From positions 33,875,786-33,939,785 of the forward strand of contig OZ024724.1 in the NCBI GenBank assembly GCA_964016875.1: a DNA stretch of 64,000 nucleotides, read 5' to 3'. Below are positions 11,001-25,640 of the stretch, one piece after another; the first letter of the stretch is position 1; each line of letters begins with the position of its first letter. Made by a program: the position numbers and the translations under genes. The DNA comes from Fallopia convolvulus (Eukaryota > Streptophyta > Magnoliopsida > Caryophyllales > Polygonaceae). A model generated the notes under the pieces. That model was not told where the DNA came from. It saw only the letters and a program-made list of their open reading frames with translations, and searched no databases.

Positions 11001-14000
11001 CTAGGCACAAGCATAAAAAATGAGGATAGTATCAAGCCAATAAGCACATTTTGTACTACAAAATCAAGACCGATCGAATAAGAGCATATTCGAACCTAAA
11101 AATCGAATGCCACATTTAGGAATTACATTTACATGGACATTTCAGCGAACACTTGGCGTGCAATGTTAAACCACAAGTCAAATTTTAAAGGCAAAAGGAG
11201 AAAAAAACAAGTGAACTTTAAATACATCTAAGCATAAGCATAAAGAATGAGAATAGTATCAAGCCAACAAGCACATTCTGCACTACAAAATGAAGACCGA
11301 TCGAATAAGAGCATATTCGAACCAAAAAACCTAATACCACATTTACGAGTCATAATTACATGCACATTTCACTGAAAACTTGGCGTGCAATGTTTGATCA
11401 CAAGTCAAATTTTAAAGGCAAAAGGGGAAAAAGTGAACTTTAAAGACATCTAGGCATATGGATAAACAATGAGGATAGTATCAAGCCAATAAGCACATTC
11501 TGCATTACAAAATCAAGACATATCGAATGATAGCATAAATTTGAACCTAGAAACCGAATGTCACATTTAGGGGTGACATTTGCATGGACATTTCATCGAA
11601 CACTTGGCGTGCACTTTTAGATCACATTTTAAAGGTAAAAGGAGAGAAAACAAGTGAATTTTAAAGACATCAAGGCATAATCATAAAGAATGAGGATAGA
11701 ATCAATCCCATAAGAACAATCTACACTAAAAACTCAAGACCGATCCAATAAAAGCACAAATTCGAACCTAGAAACTGAATGCTACATTTAGGAATTAAAT
11801 TTATATTTATATTTCATCGAACGATTGTCGTGCAATGTTAGATCACAAGTCAATTTAAGGGAATAAAGGAGAAGAAACAAGTGATCTTTAAAGACATCTA
11901 GGCATAAGCATAAAGAATAATGATAGTATCAAGCCAAAAAGCACATTATGCACTACAAACTCATGACATATCTAAAAAAAGAATAAATTCAAACCTTGAA
12001 ACCGAATGCCACATTTAGGAGTGACATTTACATGGACATTTCATCAAACACTTGGCATGCAATGTTAGATCACAAGTCATTTTAAAGGCAAAAGGCGAAA
12101 AAACAAGTGAACTTGAATGACATCTGAGCATAAGCATAAATAATGAGGATAGTATCAAGCCAATAAGCACATCGTGCACTACAAAATCAAGATCGATCGA
12201 ATAAGTGCATATTCGAACCTAAAAACCGAATGCCACACTTAGGAGTCACATTTGCATGGTCATTTCATTGAACACATGGCATGCAATGTTAGATCACAAT
12301 TTATTTTAAAGGCAAAATGAGAAAATACATGTGATCTTTAAAGGTATCTCGAGATAAGCAAACAAAATGAGGATAGTATCAAGCAAACAAGCACATTCTG
12401 CACTACAAAATCAAGACCAATCGAAAGATAGCATATTCGAACCTAAAAACCGAATACCACATTTAGTAGTCACATTTACATGGACATTTAATCGAACACT
12501 TGGCGTGCAATGTTAGATTACAAGTCAAATTTTATAGGTAAAAGGACAAAAACCAAGTAAAATTTAAAGACATCTAGGCATAAGAATAAAAATTGAGGAT
12601 AGTATCAAGCCAATAAGCAAATTCTGCATTACAAAATCAAGACAGATCGAAAAAAAAGCATAAATTCGAACATAGAAACCGAATTCCACATTTAGGTGTG
12701 ACATTTACATGGACATTTCATCAAACACTTGTTGTGCAATCTTAGATCACAAGTCATTTTAAAGGCAAAAGGAGAAAAAACAAGTGAAATTTAAAGACAT
12801 CAAGGCATGAGCATAAAGAATGAGGATAGTATCAAGCCAATAAGAACAATCTACACAACAAACTGAAAAACGATCCAATAAAAGCATAAATTCGAACCTA
12901 GAAAGTGAATGCCAAATTTAAGAATTACATTTACATGGTCATATCATCGAACACTTAACTTGCAATGTTAGATCACAAGTCATTGTAAAGGCATAAAGGA
13001 GAAAAAACAAGTAATCTTTAAAGACATCTAGGTATAAGCATAAAGAATGAGGATAGTATCAAGCCAAAAAGCACATGTTGCACTACAATATCAAGACCGA
13101 TCGAATAAAAGCATAAATACGAACCTAAGAACCGAATACCACATTTAGGAGTCATATTTACATAGACATTTCATCGAACACTTGGCGTGCAATGTTAAAT
13201 CACAAGTCAAATTTTAAAGGCAAAAGTTGAAAAAACAAGTGAACTTTAAAGACATCTAGGCACAAGCATAAAAAATGAGGATAGTATCAAGCCAATAAGC
13301 ACATTTTGTACTACAAAATCAAGACCGATCGAATAAGAGCATATTCGAACCTAAAAATCGAATGCCACATTTAGGAATTACATTTACATGGACATTTCAG
13401 CGAACACTTGGCGTGCAATGTTAAACCACAAGTCAAATTTTAAAGGCAAAAGGAGAAAAAACAAGTGAACTTTAAATACATCTAAGCATAAGCATAAAGA
13501 ATGAGAATAGTATCAAGCCAACAAGCACATTCTGCACTACAAAATGAAGACCGATCGAATAAGAGCATATTCGAACCAAAAAACCGAATACCACATTTAG
13601 GAGTCACAATTACATGGACATTTCAATGAAAACTTGGCGTGCAATGTTTGATCACAAGTCAAATTTTAAAGGCAAAAGGGGAAAAAAAAGTGAACTTTAA
13701 AGACATCTAGGCATATGGATAAACAATGAGGATAGTATCAAGCCAATAAGCACATTCTGCATTACAAAATCAAGACGTATCGAATGATAGCCTAAATTTG
13801 AACCTAGAAACCGAATGCCACATTTAGGTGTGACATTTGCATGGACATTTCATCGAACACTATGTGTGCACTGTTAGATCACGTTTTAAAGGCAAAAGGA
13901 GAGAAAACAAGTGAATTTTAAAGACATCAAGGCATAATCATAAAGAATGAGGATATAATCAATCCAATAAGAACAATCTACACTAAAAACTCAAGACCGA

Positions 14001-17000
14001 TTCATTAAAAGCACAAATTCGAACCTAGAAACTGAATGCTACATTTAGGAATTAAATTTATATGTATATTTCATCGAACGATTGGCGTGCAATGTTAGAT
14101 CACAAGTCATTTTAAGGGAATAAAGGAGAAAAAACAAGTGATCTTTAAAGACATCTAGGCATAAGCATAAAGAATCATGATAGTATCAAGCCAATAAGCA
14201 CATTATGCACTACAAACTCATGACATATCTAAAAAAAGAATAAATTCAAACCTTGAAACCGAATGCCACATTTAGGAGTAACATTTACATGGACATTTCA
14301 TCAAACACTTGGCGTGCAATGTTAGATCACAAGTCATTTTAAAGGCACAAGGAGAAAAAACAAGTGAACTTGAATGACATCTGAGCATAAGCATAAATAA
14401 TAAGGATAGTATCAAGCCAATAAGCACATCGTGCACTACAAAATCAAGATCGATCGAATAAGTGCATATTCGAACCTAAAAACCGAATGCCACACTTAGG
14501 AGTCACATTTGCATGGACATTTCATTGAACACTTGGCTTGCAATGTTAGATCACAATTTATTTTAAAGGCAAAATGCGAAAAAACATGTGATCTTTAAAG
14601 GTATCTCGGAATAAGCAAACAAAATGAGGATAGTATCAAGCAAACAAGCACATTCTGCACTACAAAATCAAGACCAATCGAATAATAGCATATTCGAACC
14701 TAAAAACCGAATACCACATTTAGGAGTCACATTTACATGGACATTTAATCGAACACTTGGCGTGCAATGTTAGATTACAAGTCAAATTTTATAGGTAAAA
14801 GGACAAAAAACAAGTAAAATTTAAAGACATCTAGGCATAAGAATAAAAATTGAGGATAGTATCAAGCCAATAAGCAAATTCTGCATTACAAAATCAAGAC
14901 GTATCGAAAAAAAAGCATAAATTCGAACATAGAAACCGAATTCCACATTTAGGTGTGACATTTACATGGACATTTCATCAAACACTTGTTGTGCAATCTT
15001 AGATCACAAGTCATTTTAAAGGCAAAAGGAGAAAAAACAAGTGAAATTTAAAGACATCAAGGCATGAGCATAAAGAATGAGGATAGTATCAAGCCAATAA
15101 GAACAGTCTACACAACAAACTGAAAAACGATCCAATAAAAGCATAAATTCGAACCTAGAAAGTGAATGCCAAATTTAAGAATTACATTTACATGGTCATA
15201 TCATCGAACACTTAACTTGCAATGTTAGATCACAAGTCATTGTAAAGGCATAAAGGAGAAAGAACAAGTAATCTTTAAAGACATCTAGGTATAAGCATAA
15301 AGAATGAGGATAGTATCAAGCCAATAAGCACATGTTGCACTACAATATCAAGACCGATCGAATAAAAGCATAAATACGAACCTAAAAACCGAATACCACA
15401 TTTAGGAGTCATATTTACATAGACATTTCATCGAACACTTGGCTTGCAATGTTAAATCACAAGTCAAATTTTAAAGGCAAAAGTTGAAAAAACAAGTGAA
15501 CTTTAAAGACATCTAGGCACAAGCATAAAAAATGAGGATAGTATCAAGCCAATAAGCACATTTTGTACTACAAAATCAAGACCGATCGAATAAGAGCATA
15601 TTCGAACCTAAAAATCGAATGCCACATTTAGGAATTACATTTACATGGACATTTCAGCGAACACTTGGCGTGCAATGTTAAACCACAAGTCAAATTTTAA
15701 AGTCAAAAGGAGAAAAAACAAGTGAACTTTAAATACATCTAAGCATAAGCATAAAGAATGAGAATAGTATCAAGCCAACAAGCACATTCTGCACTACAAA
15801 ATGAAGACCGATCGAATAAGAGCATATTCGAACCAAAAAACCGAATACCACATTTAGGAGTCACAATTACATGGACATTTCACTGAAAACTTGGCGTGCA
15901 ATGTTTGATCACAAGTCAAATTTTAAAGGCAAAAGGGGAAAAAAAGTGAACTTTAAAGACATCTAGGCATATGGATAAACAATGAGGATAGTATCAAGCC
16001 AATAAGCACATTCTGCATTACAAAATCAAGACGTATCGAATGATAGCCTAAATTTGAACCTAGAAACCGAATGCCACATTTAGGTGTGACATTTGCATGG
16101 ACATTTCATCGAACACTTGGTGTGCACTGTTAGATCACTTTTTAAAGGCAAAAGGAGAGAAAACAAGTGAATTTTAAAGACATCAAGGCATAATCATAAA
16201 GAATGAGGATATAATCAATCCAATTAGAACAATCTACACTAAAAACTCAAGACCGATCCAATAAAAGCACAAATTCGAACCTAGAAACTGAATGCTACAT
16301 TTAGGAATTAAATTTATATGTATATTTCATCGAACGATTGGCGTGCAATGTTAGATCACAAGTCATTTTAAGGGAATAAAGGAGAAAAAACAAGTGATCT
16401 TTAAAGACATCTAGGCATAAGCATAAAGAATCATGATAGTATCAAGCCAATAAGCACATTATGCACTACAAACTCATGACATATCTAAAAAAAGAATAAA
16501 TTCAAACCTTGAAACCGAATGCCACATTTAGGAGTAACATTTACATGGACATTTCATCAAACACTTGGCGTGCAATGTTAGATCACAAGTCATTTTAAAG
16601 GCACAAGGAGAAAAAACAAGTGAACTTGAATGACATCTGAGCATAAGCATAAATAATGAGGATAGTATCAAGCCAATAAGCACATCGTGCACTACAAAAT
16701 CAAGATCGATCGAATAAGTGCATATTCGAACCTAAAAACCGAATGCCACACTTAGGAGTCACATTTTCATGGACATTTCATTGAACACTTGGCTTGCAAT
16801 GTTAGATCACAATTTATTTTAAAGGCAAAATGCGAAAAAACATGTGATCTTTAAAGGTATCTCGGAATAAGCAAACAAAATGAGGATAGTATCAAGCAAA
16901 CAAGCACATTCTGCACTACAAAATCAAGACCAATCAAATAATAGCATATTCGAACCTAAAAACCGAATACCACATTTAGGAGTCACATTTACATGGACAT

Positions 17001-17946
17001 TTAATCGAACACTTGGCGTGCAATGTTAGATTACAAGTCAAATTTTATAGGTAAAAGGACAAAAAACAAGTAAAATTTAAAGACATCTATGCATAAGAAT
17101 AAAAATTGAGGATATTATCAAGCCAATAAGCAAATTCTGCATTACAAAATCAAGACGTATCGAAAAAAAGCATAAATTCGAACATAGAAACCGAATTCCA
17201 CATTTAGGTGTGACATTTACATGGACATTTCATCGAACACTTGTTGTGCAATCTTAGATCACAAGTCATTTTAAAGGCAAAAGGAGAAAAAACAAGTGAA
17301 ATTTAAAGACATCAAGGCATGAGCATAAAGAATGCGGATAGTATCAAGCCAATAAGAACAGTCTACACAACAAACTGAAAAACGATCCAATAAAAGCATA
17401 AATTCGAACCTAGAAAGTGAATGCCAAATTTAAGAATTACATTTACATGGTCATATCATCGAACACTTAACTTGCAATGTTAGATCACAAGTCATTGTAA
17501 AGGCATAAAGGAGAAAAAACAAGTAATCTTTAAAGACATCTAGGTATAAGCATAAAGAATGAGGATAGTATCAAGCCAATAAGCACATTTTGCACTACAA
17601 TATCAAGACCGATCGAATAAAAGCATAAATACGAACCTAAAAACCGAATACCACATTTAGGAGTCATATTTACATAGACATTTCATCGAACACTTGGCGT
17701 GCAATGTTATATCACAAGTCAAATTTTAAAGGCAAAAGTTGAAAAAACAAGTGAACTTTAAAGACATCTAGGCACAAGCATAAAGAATGAGGATAGTATC
17801 AAGCCAATAAGCACATTATGTACTACAAAATCAAGACCGATCGAATAAGAGCATATTCGAACCTAAAAATCGAATGCCACATTTAGGAATTACATTTACA
17901 TGGACATTTCAGCGAACACTTGGCGTGCAATGTTAAACCACAAGTC
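8073..17946 (+). repeat. 10-monomer higher-order repeat, ~2255 bp, 4 full copies plus a partial
   Basis: The private marker ATAAGAATAAAAATTGAGG occurs at 8073, 10329, 12580, 14837 and 17093, giving spacings of 2256, 2251, 2257 and 2256 bp, which is ten monomers of about 225.5 bp. Monomers at the same position in successive units look almost identical, while neighbours within a unit differ clearly. The fifth copy breaks off near 17946, where the sequence switches to a different monomer. The left edge is near 8040-8073. Confidence 0.92.
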
Positions 17947-18399
17947 ATAATAAAGGAATAAAGGAGAAAAAACAAGTGATCATTAAAGACATCTAGGCAT
18001 AAGCATAAAGAATGAGGATAGTATCAAGCCAATAAGCACATTATGCTCTGCACACTCAAGACGTATGTTAAAAAGAATAAATTCAAACCTTGAAACCGAA
18101 TGCGACATTTAGGAGTGATATTTACATGGACATTTGATCGAACACTTAGCGTGCAATGTTATATCAGAAGTGAAATTTTGAAGGAAAAAGGATAAAAAAC
18201 AAGTGAACTTGAATGACATATAGGCATAAGCATAAAGAATAAGGATAGTATCAATCCAATAAGCAAATTGTGCACTACAAAATCAAGATCGATTGAATAA
18301 GTGCATATTCGAACCTAGAAACTGAATGCCACATTTAGGAATTACATTTACATGGACATTTCATCGAACACTTGACGTGCAATGTTAGATCACAAGTCA

Positions 18400-21300
18400 T
18401 TTTAAAGGCATAAAAGAGAAAAAACAAGTGATCTTTAAGGACATCTAGGCATAAGCATAAAGAATGAGGATAGTATCAAGCCAATAAGCACATTATGCAC
18501 TACAAACTCAAGACGTATCTAAAAAAAGCATAAATTCAAACCTTTAAACCCAATGCCACATTTAGGAGTGACATTTACATGGACATTTCATCGAACACTT
18601 GGCGTGCAATGTTAGATCACAAGTCAAATTTTAACGGCAAAAGGAGAGAAAACAAGTGAACTTTAAGGACATGTAGGCATAAGAATAAAGAATGAGGATA
18701 GTATCAAGCCAATAAGCACATTCTGCACTACTGAATCAAGACCCATCGAATAAGCATATTCGAACCTAAAAATCGAATGCCACATTTAGGAATTACATTT
18801 ACATGGACATTTGATCGAACACTTGGCGTGCAATGTTATATCACAAGTCAAATTTTAAAGGCAAAAGTTGAAAAAACAAGTGAACTTTAAAGACATCTAG
18901 GCACAAGTACAAAAAATGAGGATAGTATCAAGCCAATAAGCATATTATGCATTACAAAATCAAAACGTATTGAATAAAAACATAAATTCGAACCGAGAAA
19001 CCGAATCCCGCATTTAGGTGTGACCTTTACATGGACATTTCATCGAACACTTGGCGTGCAATGTTAGATCACAAGTCATTTTAAAGGCATAAAAGAGAAA
19101 AAACAAGTGATATTTAAGGAAATCTAGGCATAAGCATAAAGAATGAGGATAGTATCAAGCCAATAAGCACATTATGCACTACAAACTCAAGACGTATCTA
19201 AAAAAAGCATAAATTCAAACCTTTAAACCCAATGCCAAATTTAGGAGTGACATTTACATGGACATTTCATCGAACACTTGGCGTGCAATGTTAGATCACA
19301 AGTCAAATTTTATCGGCAAAAGGAGAAAAAACAAGTGAAATTTAAGGACATGTAGGCATAAGAATAAAGAATGAGGATAGTATCAAGCCAATAAGCACAT
19401 TCTGCACTACTGAATCAAGACCCATCGAATAAGAGCATATTCGAACCTAAAAATCGAATGCCACATTTAGGAATTACATTTACATGGACATTTGATCGAA
19501 CAATTGGGGTGCAATGTTGTATCACAAGTCAAATTTTAAAGGCAAAAGTTGAAAAAACAAGTGGACTTTAAAGACATCTAGGCACAAGTACAAAAAATGA
19601 GGATAGTATCAAGCCAATAAGCACATTCTGCATTACAAAATCAAAACGTATCGAATAAAAGCATAAATTCGAACTGAGAAACCGAATGTCGCATTTAGGT
19701 GTGACCTTTACATGGACATTTCATCGAACACTTGGCGTGCAATGTTAGATCACAAGTCATTTTAAAGGCAAAAGGAGAAAAAACAAGTGAACTTTTAAGA
19801 CATCAAGGCATAAGCATAAAGAATGAGGATAGTATCAAGCCAATAAGAAAAGTATACACTACAAACTCAAGAGCGATCCAATAAAAGCATAAATTCGAAC
19901 CTAGAAACCGAATGCCACATATAGGTATTACATTTACATGGACATTTCATCGAACACTTGGCTTGCAATGTTAGATCACAAGTAATTTTAAAGGCAAAAG
20001 GAGAAAAAAACAAGTGAACTTTAAAGACATCAAGGCATAAGAAAAAAGAATGAGGATAGTATCAAGCCAATAAGAAAAGTCTACACTACAAACTCAAGAA
20101 CGATCCAATAAAAGCATAAATTCGAACCTAGAAACCGAATGCCTCATTTAGGAATTACATTTACATGGACATTTCATCGAACACTTGACGTGCAATGTTA
20201 GATCACAAGTCAAATTTTAAAGGCAAAAGGAGAAAAAACAAGTGCACTTTAAGGACCTGTAGGCATAAGAATAAAGAATGAGGATAGTATCAAGCCAATA
20301 AGCACATTCTGCACTACTGAATCAAGACCCATCGAATAACAGCATATTCGAAACTAAAACTCGAATGCCACATTTAGGAATTACATTTACATGGACATTT
20401 GATCGAACACTTGGCGTGCAATGTTATATCACAAGTCAAATTTTAAAAGCAAAAGTTGAAAAAACAAGTGAACTTTAAAGACATCTAGGCACAAGTACAA
20501 AAAATGAGGATAGTATCAAGCCAATAAGCATATTATGCATTACAAAATCAAAACGTATGGAATAAAAGCATAAATTCGAACCGAGAAACCGAATCCCGCA
20601 TTTAGGTGTGACCTTTACATGGACATTTCATCGAACACTTGGCGTGCAATGTTAGATCACAAGTCATTTTAAAGGCATAAAAGAGAAAAAAACAAGTGAT
20701 CTTTAACGACATCTAGGCATAAGCATAAAGAATGAGGATAGTATCAAGCCAATAAGCACATTATGCACTACAAACTCAAGACGTATCTAAAAAAAGCATA
20801 AATTCAAACCTTTAAACCCAATGCCAAATTTAGGAGTGACATTTAAATGGACATTTCATCGAACACTTGGCGTGCAATGTTAGATCAAAAGTCAAATTTT
20901 AACGGCAAAAGGAGAAAAAACAAGTGAACTTTAAGGACATGTAGGCATAAGAATAAAGAATGAGGATAGTATCAAGCCAATAAGCACATTCTGCACTACT
21001 GAATCAAGACCCATCGAATAAGAGCATATTCGAACCTAAAAATCGAATGCCACATTGAGGAATTACATTTACATGGACATTTGATCGAACAATTGGCGTG
21101 TAATGTTATATCACAAGTCAAATTTTAAAGGCAAAAGTAGAAAAAACAAGTGGACTTTAAAGACATCTAGGCACAAGTACAAAAAATGAGGATAGTATCA
21201 AGCCAATAAGCACATTCTGCATTACAAAATCAAAACGTATCGAATAAAAGCAAAATTCGAACCGAGAAACCGAATGCCGCATTTAGGTGTGACCTTTACA

Positions 21301-24300
21301 TGGACATTTCATCGAACACTTGGCGTGCAATGATAGATCACAAGTCATTTTAAAGGCATAAAAGAGAAAAAACAAATGATCTTTAAGGACATCTAGGCAT
21401 AAGCATAAAGAATGAGGATAGTATCAAGCCAATAAGCACATTATGCACTACAAACTCAAGACGTATCTAAAAAAGCATAAATTCAAACCTTTAAACCCAA
21501 TGCCAAATTTAGGAGTGACATTTACATGGACATTTAATCGAACACTTGGCGTGCAATGTTAGATCACAAGTCAAATTTTAACGGCAAAAGGAGAAAAAAC
21601 AAGTGAACTTTAAGGACAAGTAGGCATAAGAATAAAGAGTGAGGATAGTATCAAGCCAATAAGCACATTCTGCACTACTGAATCAAGACCCATCGAATAA
21701 GAGCATATTCGAACCTAAAAATCGAATGCCACATTGAGGAATTACATTTACATGGACATTTGATCGAACACTTGGCGTGCAATGTTATATCACAAGTCAA
21801 ATTTTAAAGGCAAAAGCTGAAAAAACAAGTGGACTTTAAAGACATCTAGGCACAAGTACAAAAAATGAGGATAGTATCAAGCCAATAAGCATATTATGCA
21901 TTACCAAATCAAAACGTATTGAATAAAAGCATAAGTTCGAAACGAGAAACCGAATCCCGCATTTAGGTGTGACCTTTACATGGACATTTCATCGAACACT
22001 TGGCGTGCAATGTTAGTTCACAAGTCATTTTAAAGGCATAAAAGAGAAAAAACAAATGATCTTTAAGGACATCTAGGCATAAGCATAAAGAATGAGGATA
22101 GTATCAAGCCAATAAGCACATTATGCACTACAAACTCAAGACGTATCTAAAAAAAGCATAAATTCAAACCTTTAAACCCAATGCCAAATTTAGGAGTGAC
22201 ATTTACATGGACATTTCATCGAACACTTGGCGTGCAATGTTAGATCACAAGTCAAATTTTAACGGCAAAAGGAGAAAAAACAAGTGAACTTTAAGGACAT
22301 GTAGGCATAAGAATAAAGAATGAGGATAGTATCAAGCCAATAAGCACATTCTGCACTACTGAATCAAGACCCATCGAATAAGAGCATATTCGAACCTAAA
22401 AATCGAATGCCATATTGAGGAATTACATTTACATGGACATATGATCGAACACTTGGCGTGCAATGTTATATCACAAGTCAAATTTTAAAGGCAAAAGTTG
22501 AAAAAACAAGTGGACTTTAAAGACATCTAGGCACAAGTACAAAAAATGAGGATATTATCAAGCCAATAAGCATATTATGCATTACCAAATCAAAACGTAT
22601 TGAATAAAAGCATAAATTCGAAACGAGAAACCGAATCCCGCATTTAGGTGTGACCTTTACATGGACATTTCATCGAACACTTGGCGTGCAATGTTAGATC
22701 ACAAGTCATTTTAAAGGCATAAAAGAGAAAAAACAAGTGATCTTTAAGGACATCTAGGCATAAGCATAAAGAATGAGGATAGTATCAAGCCAATAAGCAC
22801 ATTATGCACTACAAACTCAAGACGTATCTAAAAAAAGCATAAATTCAAACCTTTAAACCCAATGCCAAATTTAGGAGTGACATTTACATGGACATTTCAT
22901 CGAACACTTGGCGTGCAATGTTAGATCACAAGTCAAATTTTAACGGCAAAAGGAGAAAAAACAAGTGAACTTTAAGGTCATGTAGGCATAAGAATAAAGA
23001 ATGAGGATAGTATCAAGCCAATAAGCACATTCTGCACTACTGAATCAAGACCCATCGAATAAGAGCATATTCGAACCTAAAAATCGAATGCCATATTGAG
23101 GAATTACATTTACATGGACATTTGATCGAACAATTGGCGTGCAATGTTATATCACAAGTCAAATTTTAAAGGCAAAAGTTGAAAAAAACAAGTGGACTTT
23201 AAAGACATCTAGGCACAAGTACAAAAAATGAGGATAGTATCAAGCCAATAAGCACATTCTGCATTACAAAATCAAAACGTATCGAATAAAAGCATAAATT
23301 CGAACCGAGAAACCGAATGCCGCATTTAGGTGTGACCTTTACATGGACATTTTATCGAACACTTGGCGTGCAATGTTAGATCACAAGTCATTTTAAAGGC
23401 AAAAGGAGAAAAAACAAGTGAACTTTTAAGACATCAAGGCATAAGCATCAAGAATGAGGATAGTATCAAGCCAATAAGAAACGTATACACTACAAACTCA
23501 AGACCGATCCAATAAAAGCATAAATTCGAACGTAGAAACCGAATGCTACATATAGGTATTACATGGACATGGACATTTCATCGAACACTTGGCTTGCAAT
23601 GTTAGATCACAAGTAATTTTAAAGGCAAAAGGAGAAAAAACAAGTGAACTTTAAAGACATCAAGGCATAAGAAAAAAGAATGAGGATAGTATCAAGCCAA
23701 TAAGAAAAGTCTACACTACAAACTCAAGAACGATCCAATAAAAGCATAAATTCGAACCGAGAAACCGAATGCCTCATTTAGGAATTACATTTACATGGAC
23801 ATTTCATCGAACACTTGACGTGCAATGTTAGATCACAAGTCATTTTAAAGGCATAAAAGAGAAAAAACAAGTGATCTTTAAGGACATCTAGGCATAAGCA
23901 TAAAGAATGAGGATAGTATCAAGCCAATAAGTACATTAGGCACTACAAACTCAAGACGTATCTAAAAAAAGCATAAATTCAAACCTTGAAACCGAATGCC
24001 ACATTTAGGAGTGACATTTACATGGACATTTCATTGAACACTTGGCGTGCGATGTTAGATCACAAGTCAAATTTTAAAGGCAAAAGGAGAAAAAACAAGT
24101 GAACTTTAAGGATATGTAGGCATAAGAATAAAGAATGAGGATAGTATCAAGCCAATAAGCACATTCTGCACTACTGAATCAATACCCATCGAATAAGAGC
24201 ATATTCGAACCTAAAAATCGAATGCCACATTTAGGAATTACATTTACATGGACATTTGATCGAACACTTGGCGTGCAATGTTATAGCACAAGTCAAATTT

Positions 24301-25640
24301 TAAAGGCAAAAGTTGAAAAAACAAGTGAACTTTAAAGACATCTAGGCACAAGTACAAAAAATGAGGATAGTATCAAGCCAATAAGCACATTATGCATTAC
24401 AAAATCAAAACATATCGAATAAAAGCATAAATTCGAACCGAGAAACCGAATCCCGTATTTAGGTGTGACCTTTACATGGACATTTCATCGAACACTTGGC
24501 GTGCAATGTTAGATCACAAGTCATTTTAAAGGCAAAAGGAGAAAAAACAAGTGAACTTTTTAAGACATCAAGGCATAAGCATAAAGAATGAGGATAGTAT
24601 CAAGCCAATATGAAAAGTCTACACTACAAACTCATGACCGATCCAATAAAAGCATAAATTCGAACCTAGAAACCGAATGCCACATTTAGGAATTACATTT
24701 ACATGGACATTTCATCGAACACTTGACGTGCAATGTTAGATCACAAGTCATTTTAAAGGCATAAAATAGAAAAAACAAGTGATCTTTAAGGACATCTAGG
24801 AATAAGCATAAAGAATGAGGATAGTATCAAGTCAATAAGCACATTATGCACTACAAACTCAAGACGTATCTAAAAAAAGCATAAATTCAAACTTTGAAAC
24901 CGAATGCCACATTTAGGAGTGACATTTACAGGGACATTTCATCGAACACTTAGCGTGCAATGTTAAATCACAAGTCAAATTTTAAAGGCAAAAGGAGAAA
25001 AAACAAGTGAATTTTAAGGACCTGTAGGCACAAGAATAAAGAATGAGGATAGTATCAAGCCAATAAGCACATTCTGCACTAATGAATCAAGACCCATCGA
25101 ATAAGAGCATATTCGAACCTAAAAATCGAATGCCACATTTAGGAATTACATTTACATGGACATTTAATCGAACACTTGGCGTGCAATGTTATATCACAAG
25201 TCAAATTTAGAAGGCAAAAGTTGAAAAAACAAGTGAACTTTAAAGACATCTAGGCACAAGTACAAAAAATGAGGATAGTATCAAGCCAATAAGCACATTC
25301 TGCATTACAAAATCAAAACATATCGAATAAAAGCATAAATTCGAACCGAGAAACCGAATGACGCATTTAGGTGTGACCTTTACATGGACATTTCATCGAA
25401 CACTTGGCGTGCAATGTTAGATCACAAGTCATTTTAAAGGCAAAAGGAGAAAAAACAAGTGAACTTTTAAGACATCAAGGTATAAGCATAAAGAATGAGG
25501 ATAGTGAGCCAATAAGAAAAGTATACACTACAAACTCAAGACCGATCCAATAAAAGCATAAATTCGAACCTAGAAATCGAATGCTACATATAGGCATTAC
25601 ATTTACATGGACATTTCATCGAACACTAGGCATGCAATGT
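18400..25640 (+). repeat. Mixed 3-, 4- and 5-monomer higher-order repeats
   Basis: The private marker TGACCTTTAC occurs at 19021, 19702, 20609, 21290, 21970, 22651, 23333, 24466 and 25374. Spacings are 681, 907, 681, 680, 681, 682, 1133 and 908 bp: three, four and five monomers of about 227 bp. A second marker, CCTTTAAACCC, gives 679, 1589, 679, 681 and 681 bp. Trimers dominate and longer units are interspersed. Confidence 0.88.

Noticed and set aside
8073..17946. CRISPR-like regular repeat array
   Set aside because: Repeats are 226 bp, contiguous and without unique spacers of constant length; this is a plant satellite.
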